Positions 44,950-55,227 of a stretch of DNA of 64,000 bases are shown piece by piece. Under the pieces are notes generated by a model. The model was not told the origin of the DNA. It did not search any database and saw only the letters and a list, made by a program, of their open reading frames with translations. Numbering within the stretch: position 1 is the first letter of the stretch; every line of letters starts with the position of its first letter. The DNA is from CAVVDT01 sp963747005 (GTDB lineage: Bacteria > Pseudomonadota > Alphaproteobacteria > Rhizobiales > Aestuariivirgaceae), in NCBI GenBank assembly GCA_963747005.1, contig CAVVDT010000009.1, positions 1-64,000 of the forward strand. Reading direction: 5' to 3'. Position numbers and translations under genes: made by a program.

Positions 44950-46176
44950 ATGATTGAGAAGATAACGGTCCGGAACGCGTATAAGATTTTCGGCTACAAT
45001 ATCGATGCTGCCCTTTTGCGTTTGCAGAACGGCCAGATGAAAGAACAGATTTTCGCCGAGACAGGGCAGACGGTAGGCGTTCAGAACGCAAATTTTTCGG
45101 TCGACGAAGGCGAAATCTTCGTCATCATGGGACTGTCCGGTTCCGGCAAGTCGACACTTGTGCGCATGCTTAACGGGCTGATCAAGCCATCGAGCGGCGA
45201 AATCCTGATTGACGGCGATGACATTGCGAGCGCCAATCCAGCAAAGCTGCGCGAAATCCGCCGTGCCAAAGTCGCCATGGTGTTCCAGCATTTCGCTCTG
45301 TTCCCGCACAAGACGGTGGTTGAAAACGTCGCCTACGGGCTGAAAGTTAAAGGCGTCGGTCGCGCCGAGCGTCGCGCAAGGGCACTGAACGCGCTCGACC
45401 AGGTCGGGTTGAAATCACACGCTGACACCTATACGGAAGAATTGTCCGGCGGCATGCAGCAGCGCGTCGGCCTCGCCCGGGGTCTTGCTACTGAGCCCGA
45501 CATCCTTTTGATGGACGAGCCGTTCAGTGCACTTGATCCCCTGATCCGCCGCGACATGCAGCGTGAACTACTGGGATTGCAGCACTCGCTGAAGAAGACA
45601 ATCGTCTTCATCACCCACGATCTCGACGAAGCGCTGATCCTCGGCGACCGTATCGCCATCATGAAAGGCGGCCGGATAGTACAGATCGGCACTGCTCGGC
45701 AGATCATAGACGAGCCCGCCGACGACTACGTCGCTGCCTTCACCAAGAATATCGACCGTGCGCAAGTGCTGACGGCGGAAGCGGCTGCGCTGGCGGCAGA
45801 GCCACTGACACCTTCCGCGACGGTTAGCGGAGCCATCGGCAGGATGGAGGAACTCGATCGTGATGCGCTTTACGTTGTCGTGGATGGCAAGCCGGTGGGC
45901 GTTATCCGCTATCGTGACTTGATGGCCGCTGGGTATGGGCCGAAGACCAGGCTTTCGGATTGCCGCATTGTCTGCGAATTTCCGACTGCGGAACTGGAAA
46001 CGTCACTTAAGGATCTTTATGGGCGCGCCAGTTTAGGTCTGCCAATCGCTATTCTCGACGAGCAGGGAAAACTCATCAAAGTGGTCAAGGTGTCGGCACT
46101 GCTGAAGCGGCTTTCCGGTGGCAAGGTCGAGAACGTCCGGCCAAAGGCGCCGACCATTGCCGTGAGCGTCGCCTGA
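44950..46176 (+). CDS. Glycine-betaine-type ABC transporter ATPase (ProV/OpuAA-like)
   Basis: This 408-residue ATPase has Walker A GLSGSGKST near residue 60, signature ELSGGMQQRVGLARGLA, Walker B ILLMDEPFSALDP and a long C-terminal CBS-type regulatory domain (from about 280). It starts at ATG 44950 (MIEKITVRNAYKIFG). It is followed after 34 bases by the permease. The transporter probably takes up betaines as osmoprotectants or carbon sources. Confidence 0.92.
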   Translation: MIEKITVRNAYKIFGYNIDAALLRLQNGQMKEQIFAETGQTVGVQNANFSVDEGEIFVIMGLSGSGKSTLVRMLNGLIKPSSGEILIDGDDIASANPAKLREIRRAKVAMVFQHFALFPHKTVVENVAYGLKVKGVGRAERRARALNALDQVGLKSHADTYTEELSGGMQQRVGLARGLATEPDILLMDEPFSALDPLIRRDMQRELLGLQHSLKKTIVFITHDLDEALILGDRIAIMKGGRIVQIGTARQIIDEPADDYVAAFTKNIDRAQVLTAEAAALAAEPLTPSATVSGAIGRMEELDRDALYVVVDGKPVGVIRYRDLMAAGYGPKTRLSDCRIVCEFPTAELETSLKDLYGRASLGLPIAILDEQGKLIKVVKVSALLKRLSGGKVENVRPKAPTIAVSVA

Positions 46177-46210
46177 CGTCGCCCCGGCGAATTCCTTTCA
46201 GGAGCCGACA

Positions 46211-47149
46211 ATGATCCGCCCATCCGACTTCGTCACATTACCCTTCGACCAGTGGGTTGATGACTTCGTCACCGGTTTCCTGGTGCCGAATTTCCGGCAC
46301 TTCTTCCGGGCAATCCAGGTGCCCGTCACCGCCGTACTGCAGGATCTGAACCTCTTCTTGAACTGGGTGCCGATGATCATCTTCACCGCTGTCCTAGCGC
46401 TGATCGCCTGGCGTGCGGCCGGGAGGGGTGTCGCTATCTTCACGGTGATCGCCATGTGCTTTCTCGACATAATAGGGATGTGGGACCAGACGATGACGAC
46501 GCTTGCAATGGTCATCACGGCGGTTCTGTTCTGCACGGCCATCGGAGTGCCGCTCGGCATCATCGCCGCCGGCAGTGACACGGTCCTGAAGATCCTCCGG
46601 CCGATCCTCGACATCATGCAGACAATCCCGTCCTTCGTCTATCTAGTGCCGATCGTAATGCTGTTCGGTGTCGGCGTCGCACCGGGCGTCATCGCGACGA
46701 TCGTCTTCGCGTTACCGCCGATCATCCGGCTGACCAATCTGGGTATTCGACAGGTTCCGGGAGACCTGATCGAGGCGGCCAACTCCTTCGGTTCGACAGG
46801 TTGGCAAAAGCTTGTCGAAGTGCAATTGCCGCTCGCCCTGCGCACCATCATGGCGGGGCTCAACCAGACGCTGATGCTGTCCTTGTCGATGTCGGTCATC
46901 GCTGCGTTAATCGGCGCAGGCGGCCTCGGCCTCGTGGTGAACACCGGTCTTGGCAGACTTGACGTCGGATTGGCAACGTCGGGAGGTGTCGGCATCGTGC
47001 TCATCGCGATTGTCCTCGACCGCATCACCCAGGGGCTTGCAGAGAGACGCTCGGTACACACCGTCTCATTTCGGCAGATGCTTGCCTCGTTCTTCCCATT
47101 CAACCCGTCGTGCAAAACCGACAGCGAGCTAACAAAGCGCGCGGGTTGA
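46211..47149 (+). CDS. Glycine-betaine-type ABC transporter permease (ProW/OpuAB-like)
   Basis: This is a 312-residue inner-membrane protein with six or seven helices and the permease signature [22 protein letters not shown] near residue 178 (EAA loop). It closely resembles the truncated permease at 29460-29948, so the genome once held at least two such operons. The gene is intact and 34 bases from the ATPase. Confidence 0.9.
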   Translation: MIRPSDFVTLPFDQWVDDFVTGFLVPNFRHFFRAIQVPVTAVLQDLNLFLNWVPMIIFTAVLALIAWRAAGRGVAIFTVIAMCFLDIIGMWDQTMTTLAMVITAVLFCTAIGVPLGIIAAGSDTVLKILRPILDIMQTIPSFVYLVPIVMLFGVGVAPGVIATIVFALPPIIRLTNLGIRQVPGDLIEAANSFGSTGWQKLVEVQLPLALRTIMAGLNQTLMLSLSMSVIAALIGAGGLGLVVNTGLGRLDVGLATSGGVGIVLIAIVLDRITQGLAERRSVHTVSFRQMLASFFPFNPSCKTDSELTKRAG

Positions 47150-47244
47150 ACAACCCGAATGGCAGTGGGTTCGCCGCTGCCGGTCACTGTTTCGGTCATC
47201 CTCCGGGACAGGGACCAGCAGAAGCGAAAAAAGAGAGAAAATCG

Positions 47245-47484
47245 ATGAGCAAATTCACTCTGGTGAAGACGGTCGTGGTGACGGCCGCGGCTGCACTGGC
47301 CTTGGCGATGCCGCTCGAAACGGCATCAGCCGCCGAAGAGCCGGGCGTCGGCAAGACCATCCATATGGCGCGGAAGACCTGGGACACCGGCTGGCCCAAA
47401 GCGGAGATTTATCGGCAGTTGGAGACCTCCGACCACCGATGCAATGAATTCGACGACACGGTGATGAAGATTGCGGGCGCCTGA
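47245..47484 (+). pseudogene. Second ProX-like gene, truncated after the signal region
   Basis: The first 55 or so codons (MSKFTLVKTVVVTAAAALAL; EEPGVGKTIHMARKTWDTGW) repeat the start of the gene at 43269 with its leader, in the same direction. After EIYRQL the frame runs into unrelated residues and stops. The break probably marks an old recombination or insertion next to IS110 debris. Confidence 0.8.
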
Positions 47485-47680
47485 TCGTGCGGTACCTGGC
47501 CTGTTATGCGATGGATATTGGGTGGATTTGCCTCTTCGATCTCAGAGACTGACTTGAAAAGATGGGATATTTGGCTTGCCCTGCATCTGCGACGATGATG
47601 CGGGAAGGTGCTGCGCTTCGACCTGATGATAGAACGTGGTCTGTCGAGACAGCCACAAGCATCAGGAAAGGAAGCGCAGC

Positions 47681-48064
47681 ATGAAGCACTTTATCGGCCT
47701 CGATGTCTCGGTGAAAGAGACCGCCACTTGCATTATTGACGAAACGGGCAAGATCTGTCGCTAGGTCAAGGTCATCAGCCATCCCGACGATCTCCTCATC
47801 ATCCTGAAGGGCCCCGACATGAACATTGCACGTGTCGGCCTGGAAGCCGGTCCCTTGTTGCAGTGGCTTTTCGAGGGGCTGCCGAGCGCCGGATTGCCGG
47901 CTATCAGCCTGACCAGCGGCGAACTGATAGGAGTCGACAGCGCTCAAGCCCATGTCCACTTTGCCGTGATTTTCGTGTGCTGCTGGTGTGAAACGGTCGT
48001 ACCGGCCTGGACGCAATATCGGCCGGCTAGGACCCGCAATATACAATTCTCTCGACTGACTTAG
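47681..48064 (+). pseudogene. IS110-family transposase N-terminal fragment with in-frame TAG
   Basis: The frame reads MKHFIGLDVSVKETATCI and DETGKICR, then TAG at 47762-47764 where relatives have a Glu codon (REVKV), then VKVISHPDD, RVGLEAGPLLQWLFEGL. It diverges near 47925. The DEDD catalytic Asp of IGLDVS is present; the rest of the roughly 340-residue protein is missing. Confidence 0.8.
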
Positions 48065-48890
48065 CTCGTCTGTCTGCGCCGGCCTTCACGCCAAGTCAGT
48101 GCGGCACCCAGGCCTCTCTCGCGGCGGATGCGGTTGAACTCCTGGCGTTCCGGCCCACCCGTGGACTCGATGAAGATGTCGGTTTCAAGGGCTTGCAACA
48201 GGGCCTGCCGCATGCCCATCAATTCATAGCTGCGATTGATTGCCTGCTTCGTCAGTCTTACCGAGGACGGGGCCGCCGTCATGATTTCTTCGGCCAGCGA
48301 TCTGGCCGCGGCAAGGTGCTCTCCGTCGGCCACGACCCGGTTGATGATGTTCCAATCACAGGCCTGGCGCGCGGTGATGCGGTCGCGACCCGCGAGCAGG
48401 ATTTCTTTGGCCTGCTTGGGTCCGGTAACCCATGGCAGTAACAGGGTGACGATCCCCGATCCGAAGCGCACCTCCGGTTCACCCATCAGGGCGACTCGGC
48501 GGCGATAGTGATGTCGCAGGCCAGGGCGATCTCGAACCCGCCGCCCACGCAGAAGCCATGAACCGCCGCAATGATGGGTTTGGAACAATCCCAGAAACGC
48601 ATCGTGACGGCGAAATCCTCTTCCAGGATTTTTCTCCATTCCTCCGGTGACGTGTCGCCGCGGGCGGCCGAAGCCTTGAGGTCGAACCCCGCCGAAAAAG
48701 CACGGCCTTCCCCCGAAACAACGAGAACACGCACGGCATCATCACCTTCGATCATATCGATGGCTTCACGTAGTTCGCGCACCATCGTGGGGTCGATGGC
48801 GTTGAGGACCTGCGGACGGTTGAGTTTCAACTCTGCGATGCAACCCCGGCGGTCAAGCAGCAGGGTCTCGAATTCGGTAGTAGTCGTCAT
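48061..48890 (-). pseudogene. Enoyl-CoA hydratase/isomerase, one frameshift
   Basis: The gene starts at MTTTTEFETLLLD (48890). Crotonase hallmarks are FSAGFDLKA near residue 58 and IIAAVHGFCVGGGFEIALACD near 105. The frame changes near 48490: IAAES should continue ALMGEPEVRFG, which is in the other frame, to the end (GAALTWREGRRRQTS). If real, the product lacks its last 130 residues. Confidence 0.85.
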
Positions 48891-48948
48891 GGGAGTCAGT
48901 CCGCAAATAAGGGGCCGACCCACAGCCGGCCCCGTGATTTCTGTATGA

Positions 48949-49036
48949 TCAGGCCAGCAAGAATTTCTGCCATTTGGCTTCCTATTTGCACCAGTATTTG
49001 GCGATCTCCTCTTCGTTGAGGATCACGGCATACTTG
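48949..49036 (-). pseudogene. C-terminal scrap of a spermidine/putrescine-type binding protein
   Basis: The minus strand reads AKYAVILNEEEIAKYWCK, TAG, EAKWQKFLLA and a stop, resembling the last residues of PotD-like binding proteins. It is fused directly to the permease remnant, so the genes between were deleted. Confidence 0.45.
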
Positions 49037-49296
49037 GCTCAGCAGCCACGTCGCAGGATAGGCCAATAGCACACTAATGGCAGTCAAGAACAGGGCCAGC
49101 TTCACACTTCGCTTTGCATCAATTCGATATAGGGTGCGAATGTGCCGTGTGGCGACTGGAAGTTCAGCAGCAGGAGTTGGCCGAGCGGCACCACGAACCA
49201 TCCGCCCAGAAACACCAGCATGGGCAGCATCAACATCAGCGTCGCCACATGCCGTCTGGTGGCAAGGGTGCGTTGGGGAGCGTTTGCAGTGGCCAT
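49037..49296 (-). pseudogene. PotB-type ABC permease N-terminal remnant
   Basis: From ATG 49296 the frame reads MATANAPQRTLATRRHVA and LMLMLPMLVFLGGWFVVP, a first membrane helix of polyamine-type permeases, then stops at 49102. In another frame follows LFLTAISVLLAYPATWLLSQ, a typical second helix region. The rest is missing. Its start overlaps the stop of the acyl-CoA dehydrogenase gene (TAATG). Confidence 0.6.
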
Positions 49297-50462
49297 TACC
49301 ACCCCGTGTAGACTCCGAGGCCGCGCTTGCGTATCTGGCCGCCGATGATCGAACGCTGGATTTCTGAGGTTCCCTCCCATATACGGTCCACTCGGATGTC
49401 GCGATAAAGCCGTTCCACGGGATTTTCGCGCATGTAGCCGCGCCCGCCCAGCACTTGTAGTGAAGCATCGATCACGCGCCCGGCGGTCTCGGAGCAAAAG
49501 AGCTTGGCGGCGCTGGCGCGGGCATGAACCAGCTTGCGGTCGTCGAGGTGGTCGATCTCCCAGGCGATGCGATAGACGAGGCTTTTCATGGCCATGATGC
49601 CCACCGCCATATCGGTCAGCATGAATTCGACGCCCTGGAAATCGCGGATCTCACGACCAAACTGACGGCGGGTCCTGGCGTATTCCTCGGCCACCTCGGT
49701 TGCCCTAGTGGCCGCTCCGATGCAGTGAGCAGCGATCTGCAGGCGGGCCTCTACGAACCAATCCTTGGTGAGATCGAAGCCTTGGCCGATGTCTCCGAGC
49801 CTGCCTTCCTCGCGAACTTCTACCCCCTCCAAGACCAGTTCGGCATGATCAAAAATGTAGGAGTGCATGAAACGGGGCGACCTGACATGGCGTATGCCCG
49901 GTGCGGTCTTGTCCACGAGGAAGAGAGTGGGTTTGGCCGCATCACCGTCGACGTTGGCGTGAACTATGACATAGTCGCAGGCGTTCCAGGACGTGACAAA
50001 CCACTTCTCGCCAAAAAGCCGGTAGCCGCCTTGCACCGTTTTGGCTCGAGTCTCCACGGCGCCGGCATCGGACCCGGCGCCCGGCTCGGTGATGGCAAAG
50101 CAGCCGCGCCGCTCGCCGCGGCAACTCGGCACGAGATAGGTGGCCTTTTGCGCGGGCGTTCCGAACTTCAGGCTGATGGGAGGCTGCCACATGACCGCCC
50201 AAAGGCCGCAGGTCGCGCGGCCGAGTTGTTCGTTCACCAGCGTCTGTTCAAGAACGCTGAACCCGCGACCGCCGTCGGCGACGCTGTGGTTGATGCCATC
50301 GAAGCCTGTTGAACGTACCGCCTCGATGAGCTGCGGCCGGCGATCCGCCGGCAAGCCACCCGCCTCCTCGACCACCAGTTCCAACGGCAGCAGATGCTCA
50401 TCGCAAAAGACGCGGGCCTTGTCCTGAAGCTCGCGATGGGCTGGGTTCAATCGAAAATCCAT
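49296..50462 (-). CDS. Acyl-CoA dehydrogenase
   Basis: This 388-residue flavoenzyme of the acyl-CoA dehydrogenase fold has CFAITEPGAGSDAGAVET near residue 120, RRQFGREIRDFQGVEFMLTDM near 265 (split here as RRQFGREI and FQGVEFML) and the end motif QVLGGRGYMRENPVERLYRD. The gene is intact. It starts where the broken synthetase stops (50462). It would introduce the double bond in an acyl-CoA for the (broken) hydratase. Confidence 0.92.
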   Translation of the reverse strand: MDFRLNPAHRELQDKARVFCDEHLLPLELVVEEAGGLPADRRPQLIEAVRSTGFDGINHSVADGGRGFSVLEQTLVNEQLGRATCGLWAVMWQPPISLKFGTPAQKATYLVPSCRGERRGCFAITEPGAGSDAGAVETRAKTVQGGYRLFGEKWFVTSWNACDYVIVHANVDGDAAKPTLFLVDKTAPGIRHVRSPRFMHSYIFDHAELVLEGVEVREEGRLGDIGQGFDLTKDWFVEARLQIAAHCIGAATRATEVAEEYARTRRQFGREIRDFQGVEFMLTDMAVGIMAMKSLVYRIAWEIDHLDDRKLVHARASAAKLFCSETAGRVIDASLQVLGGRGYMRENPVERLYRDIRVDRIWEGTSEIQRSIIGGQIRKRGLGVYTGW

Positions 50463-52693
50463 CAGGTCTTGTTCCGCATCACAATAAGTCCGTCAACCGC
50501 CGTGCACCCATCGGCACTGCAGATAAGCGGATTGACGTCCATTTCTGCCATCACGCCGGCGTTGTCAGCAAAAAGCCAACTCAGGTTGACGATTGCCGAT
50601 ACAAGGCGCTCTAGGTCGACGGGCGGCTGACCCCGATAGCCACCCAGCAGACGCCCGAAGCTCAGCCCCGCCAGCATCCGGCCCGCCTCCTCGCGTGAAA
50701 CCGGCGCCAGCGCCACGGCACGCTCAGGAAACAGTTCCACCAAAGTGCCGCCGCCGCCGACCACAATCAGCGGACCGAACTGGGCATCGGTGATCGCACC
50801 GATGCTCATTTCGACACTCCCCATAAACATTTCAGCGAGCATCGCCCTGGGTCCGAGCCTTGTGGAAAGATCGCGGTAGGCCTCCTCCAGCGCCGGAAAG
50901 CCTTCGAGCTCGAGAAAAACGCCCTTCGCCTCGGTCTTGTGCAACACCTCCGGCATGGCAGTCTTCAGGACGACGGGATAAGCGAAGTCCTCGGCAGCAT
51001 GGCGAAGCTGGTCGGCGTCTTCGATGAGGCAGCGGCGCGGAGTAGCGATACCGTAGCGATCGAGCAGGTCGAGAACCTCGCTTTCGCTGAGGGTGGCGGA
51101 GTCGGTCTCAACGCAGGCAGGCGGCGGTAAGCCGGACGGCCTTGCGGTATGTTTGACCCCGCTGAAATCGCGATGCTGAAGAAGATGCTTCACCGCCTTA
51201 AGGGCCTCGCTTGTACCATCCATCACCGGCACCCCGCCATCCGTGAGCCGCTTGGCGATATCGCGGTGCCGGATCATCGACAGGTTGACCGCGATGGCGA
51301 CAGGTTTGTCGGTGGCGGCGTGAGCGGCGAGTGCCGCCTCGGCGTAACCCGACGAGACGTGATAATTGTCGCGCACGTCGCAGAACATAACGCCGAGCGC
51401 GGCATTGGGATCTGCCAGCAGGACCTTGAAGCTCTCGGTGAAGGTCTCCTGAAACCCCTGCGCGCTGCTCCAGGCATCCAGGGGATTGGTCAGCTCCAGT
51501 TCCGGATCCACGATTTGGGCGAGCTTCTCAAGGGTATTCGGGTGTAGCTCCGGGTATGTCACTCCCACGCCCTCGGCGAGATCGACAGCCAGTTCGCGCT
51601 CCCCGCCGGAATCGTGGATGGCGACGAGACCCCCGCGCCGACCCGACGCCCCTGCTGAAACAGGAGCAGCGTGGAGGCCATTTCATCCATGTCGTCGACC
51701 TGGACAACGCCATAGCGCCGGAAGACGGCGCCATAGGCCATGTCGCTGCCGGCCACGGCGCCCGTGTGGGTTAGGGCCATCGCCGCACTGCGAACGGTAC
51801 GTCCGGCCTTAAGGGCAACGATCGCCACGTTCCGCTCGGCTGCGGCTTCCAGGGCGCGGATAAAGCCTTGCGGGTCGCGCACCGTTTCGAGGAAAAGCCC
51901 GACGGCGCGAATCTCGTCCTGCCGCACCGTCCACGCCAAGTAATCAGCCGCCGTCGTGACCATTTCATTGCCCGAGGAGACAGCCAAAGCAAACCGAAGG
52001 CGCGGGTCATTATGGGCGAACGCCCCGAACACCGAACCCGACTGAGCAATGAGCGCCACAGGGCCGGGCAGCATGGGATTGAGGGCGACAAAGCCGGCCA
52101 CGCGCAGGCCGATGGCATTGTTGTAGAAGCCCATGCAGTTGCCGCCGCACAGAACTCATGCCGGCCTGCCGCGCCCGCTCGCTCAGCCTGCCCCGCAGGC
52201 TGCCGCCATCACCGGGAATCGCGCAGGAGGCAAAAATGGTGGCCGCCTTCGCTCCGTGGGCAATCGCTGCACCCAACGCTGCCTCGAGCCTCTCATTGCC
52301 GAGGCCAATGACCACATGTTCCACGACTTCGGGAATTTCGGCGAGGCTTCGATAGCTCGCGATGCCCTCAATCTCGCCGAGACGCGGGTTCACGGCATAT
52401 ACACGACCGGCATAACCACCCGCCTGGCTCATCAAGACCATGCCGTGACCGACACTTAGCGGACGGTCGGAGGCCCCGACAAGGGCAATGGAGTTGGGAG
52501 CGAGCAAAGCGTCCAGCGAGTCTCGCGTATCGGCTGCGGAGACAAACTCTGCCTCGATCGCGACCTGCTTACCACTCACGCCCCACGATCCTTTACCGAC
52601 CAGCTTCGCACTCCGGGGCCGCAAAAGCCGCCGGTACGGAACTGAACTCCCGCCAGTTTCGGTCCCCAGAATGCCAGACGGCGATTCGCTCAC
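50462..52693 (-). pseudogene. ADP-forming acyl-CoA synthetase, two frameshifts
   Basis: The parts read LLAPNSIALVGASDRPLSVG (CoA-binding), CAIPGDGGSLRGRLSE, a shift near 52150, NAIGLRVAGFVALNPML and AAMALTHTGAVAGSD, a shift near 51635, then VTYPELHPNTLEKL to the ATP-grasp part (YPVVLKTAMPEVLHKT) and EMDVNPLI. The start is uncertain; GTG 52579 may be better than 52693. It is distinct from the copy at 35185 and gene order differs. Confidence 0.85.
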
Positions 52694-52980
52694 CTGAAAA
52701 GGTAGGGTGGCAGTCGTTACACTGCGGCCCCAAAATTGCCGGCGATCTGCAAACCGTGTCTAGCTAGCTCCTGCCGAAGATCAACGGGTAAAGCGAATAA
52801 GGCCATGAGGCCCTCTCTTGTTGAGAAAACATGTCGGAAATAGCCGAGTCCGTCAAGCACGAGTTGGCACTTTGCATAGGAGGAAGCGTGACCGTCCGGG
52901 CAACCAACATTCAGGTGGGGCGCGATAACAACCTAAACAGCAAATCTGGTCTGCCCCCAATAGGTGGTCCGGTTGGAATG

Positions 52981-53166
52981 TTAGTGCATGACGGGCCTGC
53001 CCTTCGAGCCGGCCGAAAGGCTGTTCTGTCCGGCGTAGTCCCACACGTTCGAGCGATAGCGACCATGCTTGCTGAGGGCCACATTGTTGATGTACGGCCC
53101 CTTGCCGGCCGGGACGCCTTGCCATGTCTCCCTGTTGTGCCGCTTGGCTTCCCTGTTCGCTTGCAA
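52981..53166 (-). pseudogene. DNA methyltransferase fragment
   Basis: The minus strand reads GKGPYINNVALSKHGRYRSN and VWDYAG, which resembles a stretch of phage- and plasmid-type N6-adenine DNA methyltransferases just before the motif HPTVKP. After NSLSAG the similarity ends at VMH and a stop. It is an isolated scrap. Confidence 0.55.
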
Positions 53167-53320
53167 TATTTCCCTGATCGGTCAACGATTTTCCCTGTTC
53201 AATTGCACAGGGAATTTTTCAAAAATACAACGCAATATCAATTGGTTGCGGGCACCCAAATTGTGCAATGACCGGCAAATTTACAATTTTTCCCTGTATT
53301 TTCCCGCGTATCAGGGAAAT
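53129..53320. repeat. Cluster of TTCCCTG/CAGGGAA motifs in an AT-rich patch
   Basis: CCCTG or its complement occurs seven times in about 190 bases (near 53129, 53149, 53170, 53191, 53207, 53289 and 53312), most inside TTTCCCTG. Two pairs face each other as inverted repeats (TTCCCTG...CAGGGAA). The spacing is irregular, so it is not a CRISPR array. Confidence 0.55.
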
Positions 53321-53675
53321 CCGACCAGAGAGGGGTTCGCTCGCAGACTGCGTCCACCGCCAGTTAACTTATTGATATCACCATAAATTTGTATTTCCGG
53401 GCAGGATTCGAACTTTGCCCGCAATGTCCGAGGGTTACGCCGGCAGCCGTTCCCGGACCGGCACCCGGAGACCGCTTTGGTGCCGGTTCCGGGCGGTTTG
53501 CGGCGGCAAAGTCTCTTAGCCGCTTTTTGGTGGTACGGTTGCGGGCGGTCGAGGCTGTCTAATTTCGCCCATTGCTGCTGCAAGAATTGACCCACCGCCG
53601 ACTTCGAATCGGCGGCGGTCGTTCAGCGGCGAGTTATTCAAGTCAGGCGAACCCCAGTTGTGTGCGCTGGCTCGA

Positions 53676-54692
53676 CTACGCTCGTGCGAGTTTTCCCTGT
53701 AGCATTAGGGTTTTTGCGGTGAGCGTCACCGGTTGGCGGCCCTGCAGGATCGCCTTCGAGATCTCCGGCGCGAGAAAGCTCAATCGAAGGACACGCGTGA
53801 ACCAGGACGGCGTAACGCCGGTTTCTCTCGCGAGATCGGTGATGGACGTGCCCTGACCGTTGATGACCATGTCATGGAAACGACGTGCTTGCCCGATGAA
53901 CCGGAGCAGGTTGCGATCCGGCGTCCAACTCTCCGCAGCGACCGTACCCTGGACGAGAAGCCTGATTTCCATGCCGGTGCGTCTCACCTCAGCCGGAATC
54001 GACGGCACTGTGGTGGAAGAATCCGTCGATACTGCAAGCTGAGCGAAGTTGGAGGCAGATCTCACCACGTCGACGATCATTGAAGGTCGAACGGCAATGT
54101 CGAGCGTTTGCCGGCGCACGTCGATGCGATCGACACGGGCATGGAGCATGGCCCGCCTGTCGGATGCCGGCAGCGTGAGCCAGTGTCGGGCCAGATCGGT
54201 GGCCTGCTCAATCAGATTTTTGCATTCAGCAATGTTGGATGACCCCGATGCATCGAGGATGGCGCTCTTGTCGCTGAGCTTGGTGCAAATGCACTGTTGG
54301 ACGATTGCCTCGAGGTCTGCTGCCGGAATACGGCAGGCTGCGTCTGATGCCCTGAAGCGTCCCCGTTTGATGAGGGACTGGCTGACGTAGTGGCGATAGC
54401 GTTTGCCTTTCCGGTTGGCATGAGTTGGGGTCATCCGCTCACCACCATCATTATAGACGAGGCCGGCCAGCAGGCCGGGCGCCGTTGCCCGCGAGCGTGT
54501 GATGCGCTCGACGCGGTTGCCTGCAAGAGCACCCTGTACCTGACCCCACAACGGTTCGTCGATGATCGCGTCGTGCAGGCCGGGATAGCGGTTGTCCCGG
54601 TGCACGATCTGGCCCCGATAGATCGGGTTCTGCAGCATGAGGTAGAAAGCACCGCGGGCAATGGGCTTGCCGCCGGTCTGGCGAGCGAACCG
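53676..54692 (-). pseudogene. Large serine recombinase remnant, catalytic domain missing
   Basis: The open frame starts inside the recombinase domain (RFARQTGGKPIARGAFYLML) and runs to the end, about 339 residues: NPIYRGQIVHRDNRYPGLHD, GERMTPTHANRKGKRYRHYV, and a C-terminal part that parallels the intact copy at 2159 (WTPDRNLLRFIGQARRFHD; PVTLTAKTLMLQGKLARA). The resolvase domain (about 220 residues) and its Ser are absent, and the gene joins the DUF2924 gene directly. A deletion of 0.7 kb or so is the simplest cause. Confidence 0.85.
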
Positions 54693-54693
54693 G

Positions 54694-55224
54694 TCATGCC
54701 TCGGCCCTCACCGTTGCATCCTTGCTCGCGGGCGGCCTGGCGCCGGGAAGTCCGAAGAAGCGGGGGCCCGGCCAGCGCGTGCCGGTCATCTCCCGCGCGA
54801 TCGCTGACAGTGATCGCCATGTCCTGCCTTTCCACACGAAGCCCTCTTCAACCACGACGACCTCGTGTGTCTCGCCACCCCATGAACGCAACAGCCGTGC
54901 GTCGGGCTTGAGCGAGATGGCCCGCGATTTCGCAAGATCGGATTTGGCCTCTATTGCCCTGGCGAGTTCGGCGATCTGGCGTTTGACGCTGGCGCCCGGG
55001 CCGCCTAGCAGCTGTTCCTGCTGCTTCCAGGCGACAGCCAGTTCGAGCAGATCGCGGCTGAGCCTTTTCGGCGGATGTGCCCGGTAAAGTCGCCGCCATT
55101 CGGCGCGCAGTTCTGTCGTTGTCTGCACGCGGAGTCTGTCGATCAGCCTGGAGGGATCTGATGTCCCGCAATTGCCACTGGAGTCTGACGAACTGCTGCT
55201 TTCGTCCTTCTTGATGTCAAACAT
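54694..55224 (-). CDS. DUF2924 family protein, copy 2
   Basis: This 176-residue protein has the family end FVWKGRTWRSLSAIAREMTG and RWPGPRFFGL, but it runs on 17 residues (PGARPPASKDATVRAEA), probably a result of the deletion that removed the recombinase start. The Ser-rich N-terminus is unlike copy 1. It follows the DUF3489 gene closely. Confidence 0.82.
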   Translation of the reverse strand: MFDIKKDESSSSSDSSGNCGTSDPSRLIDRLRVQTTTELRAEWRRLYRAHPPKRLSRDLLELAVAWKQQEQLLGGPGASVKRQIAELARAIEAKSDLAKSRAISLKPDARLLRSWGGETHEVVVVEEGFVWKGRTWRSLSAIAREMTGTRWPGPRFFGLPGARPPASKDATVRAEA

Positions 55225-55227
55225 GGT

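Larger units (their letters stand above)
52694..53675. other. Gene-poor stretch before the second recombinase cassette
   Basis: Apart from a methyltransferase scrap (52981-53166) and a TTCCCTG motif cluster (53129-53320), I find no gene. A 7-base-pair hairpin (CCGCCGA-CTTCGAA-TCGGCGG, 53595-53615) lies near the right end. Overlapping frames here are short and unlike known proteins. Confidence 0.5.

Noticed and set aside
49524..50312. 262-codon plus-strand frame
   Set aside because: It is the shadow of the intact acyl-CoA dehydrogenase gene on the minus strand.
52831..53271. 146-codon plus-strand frame
   Set aside because: It overlaps the methyltransferase scrap in antisense and the motif cluster, and has no homology signal.
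53129..53320. CRISPR array
   Set aside because: The repeated motif is only 7-8 bases, occurs in both orientations and has uneven spacing; there are no cas genes.
53390..53430. Possible tRNA remnant (minus strand GTTCGAATCCTGCCC)
   Set aside because: The T-loop-like string is present but the T stem has two mismatches and no anticodon arm could be folded.
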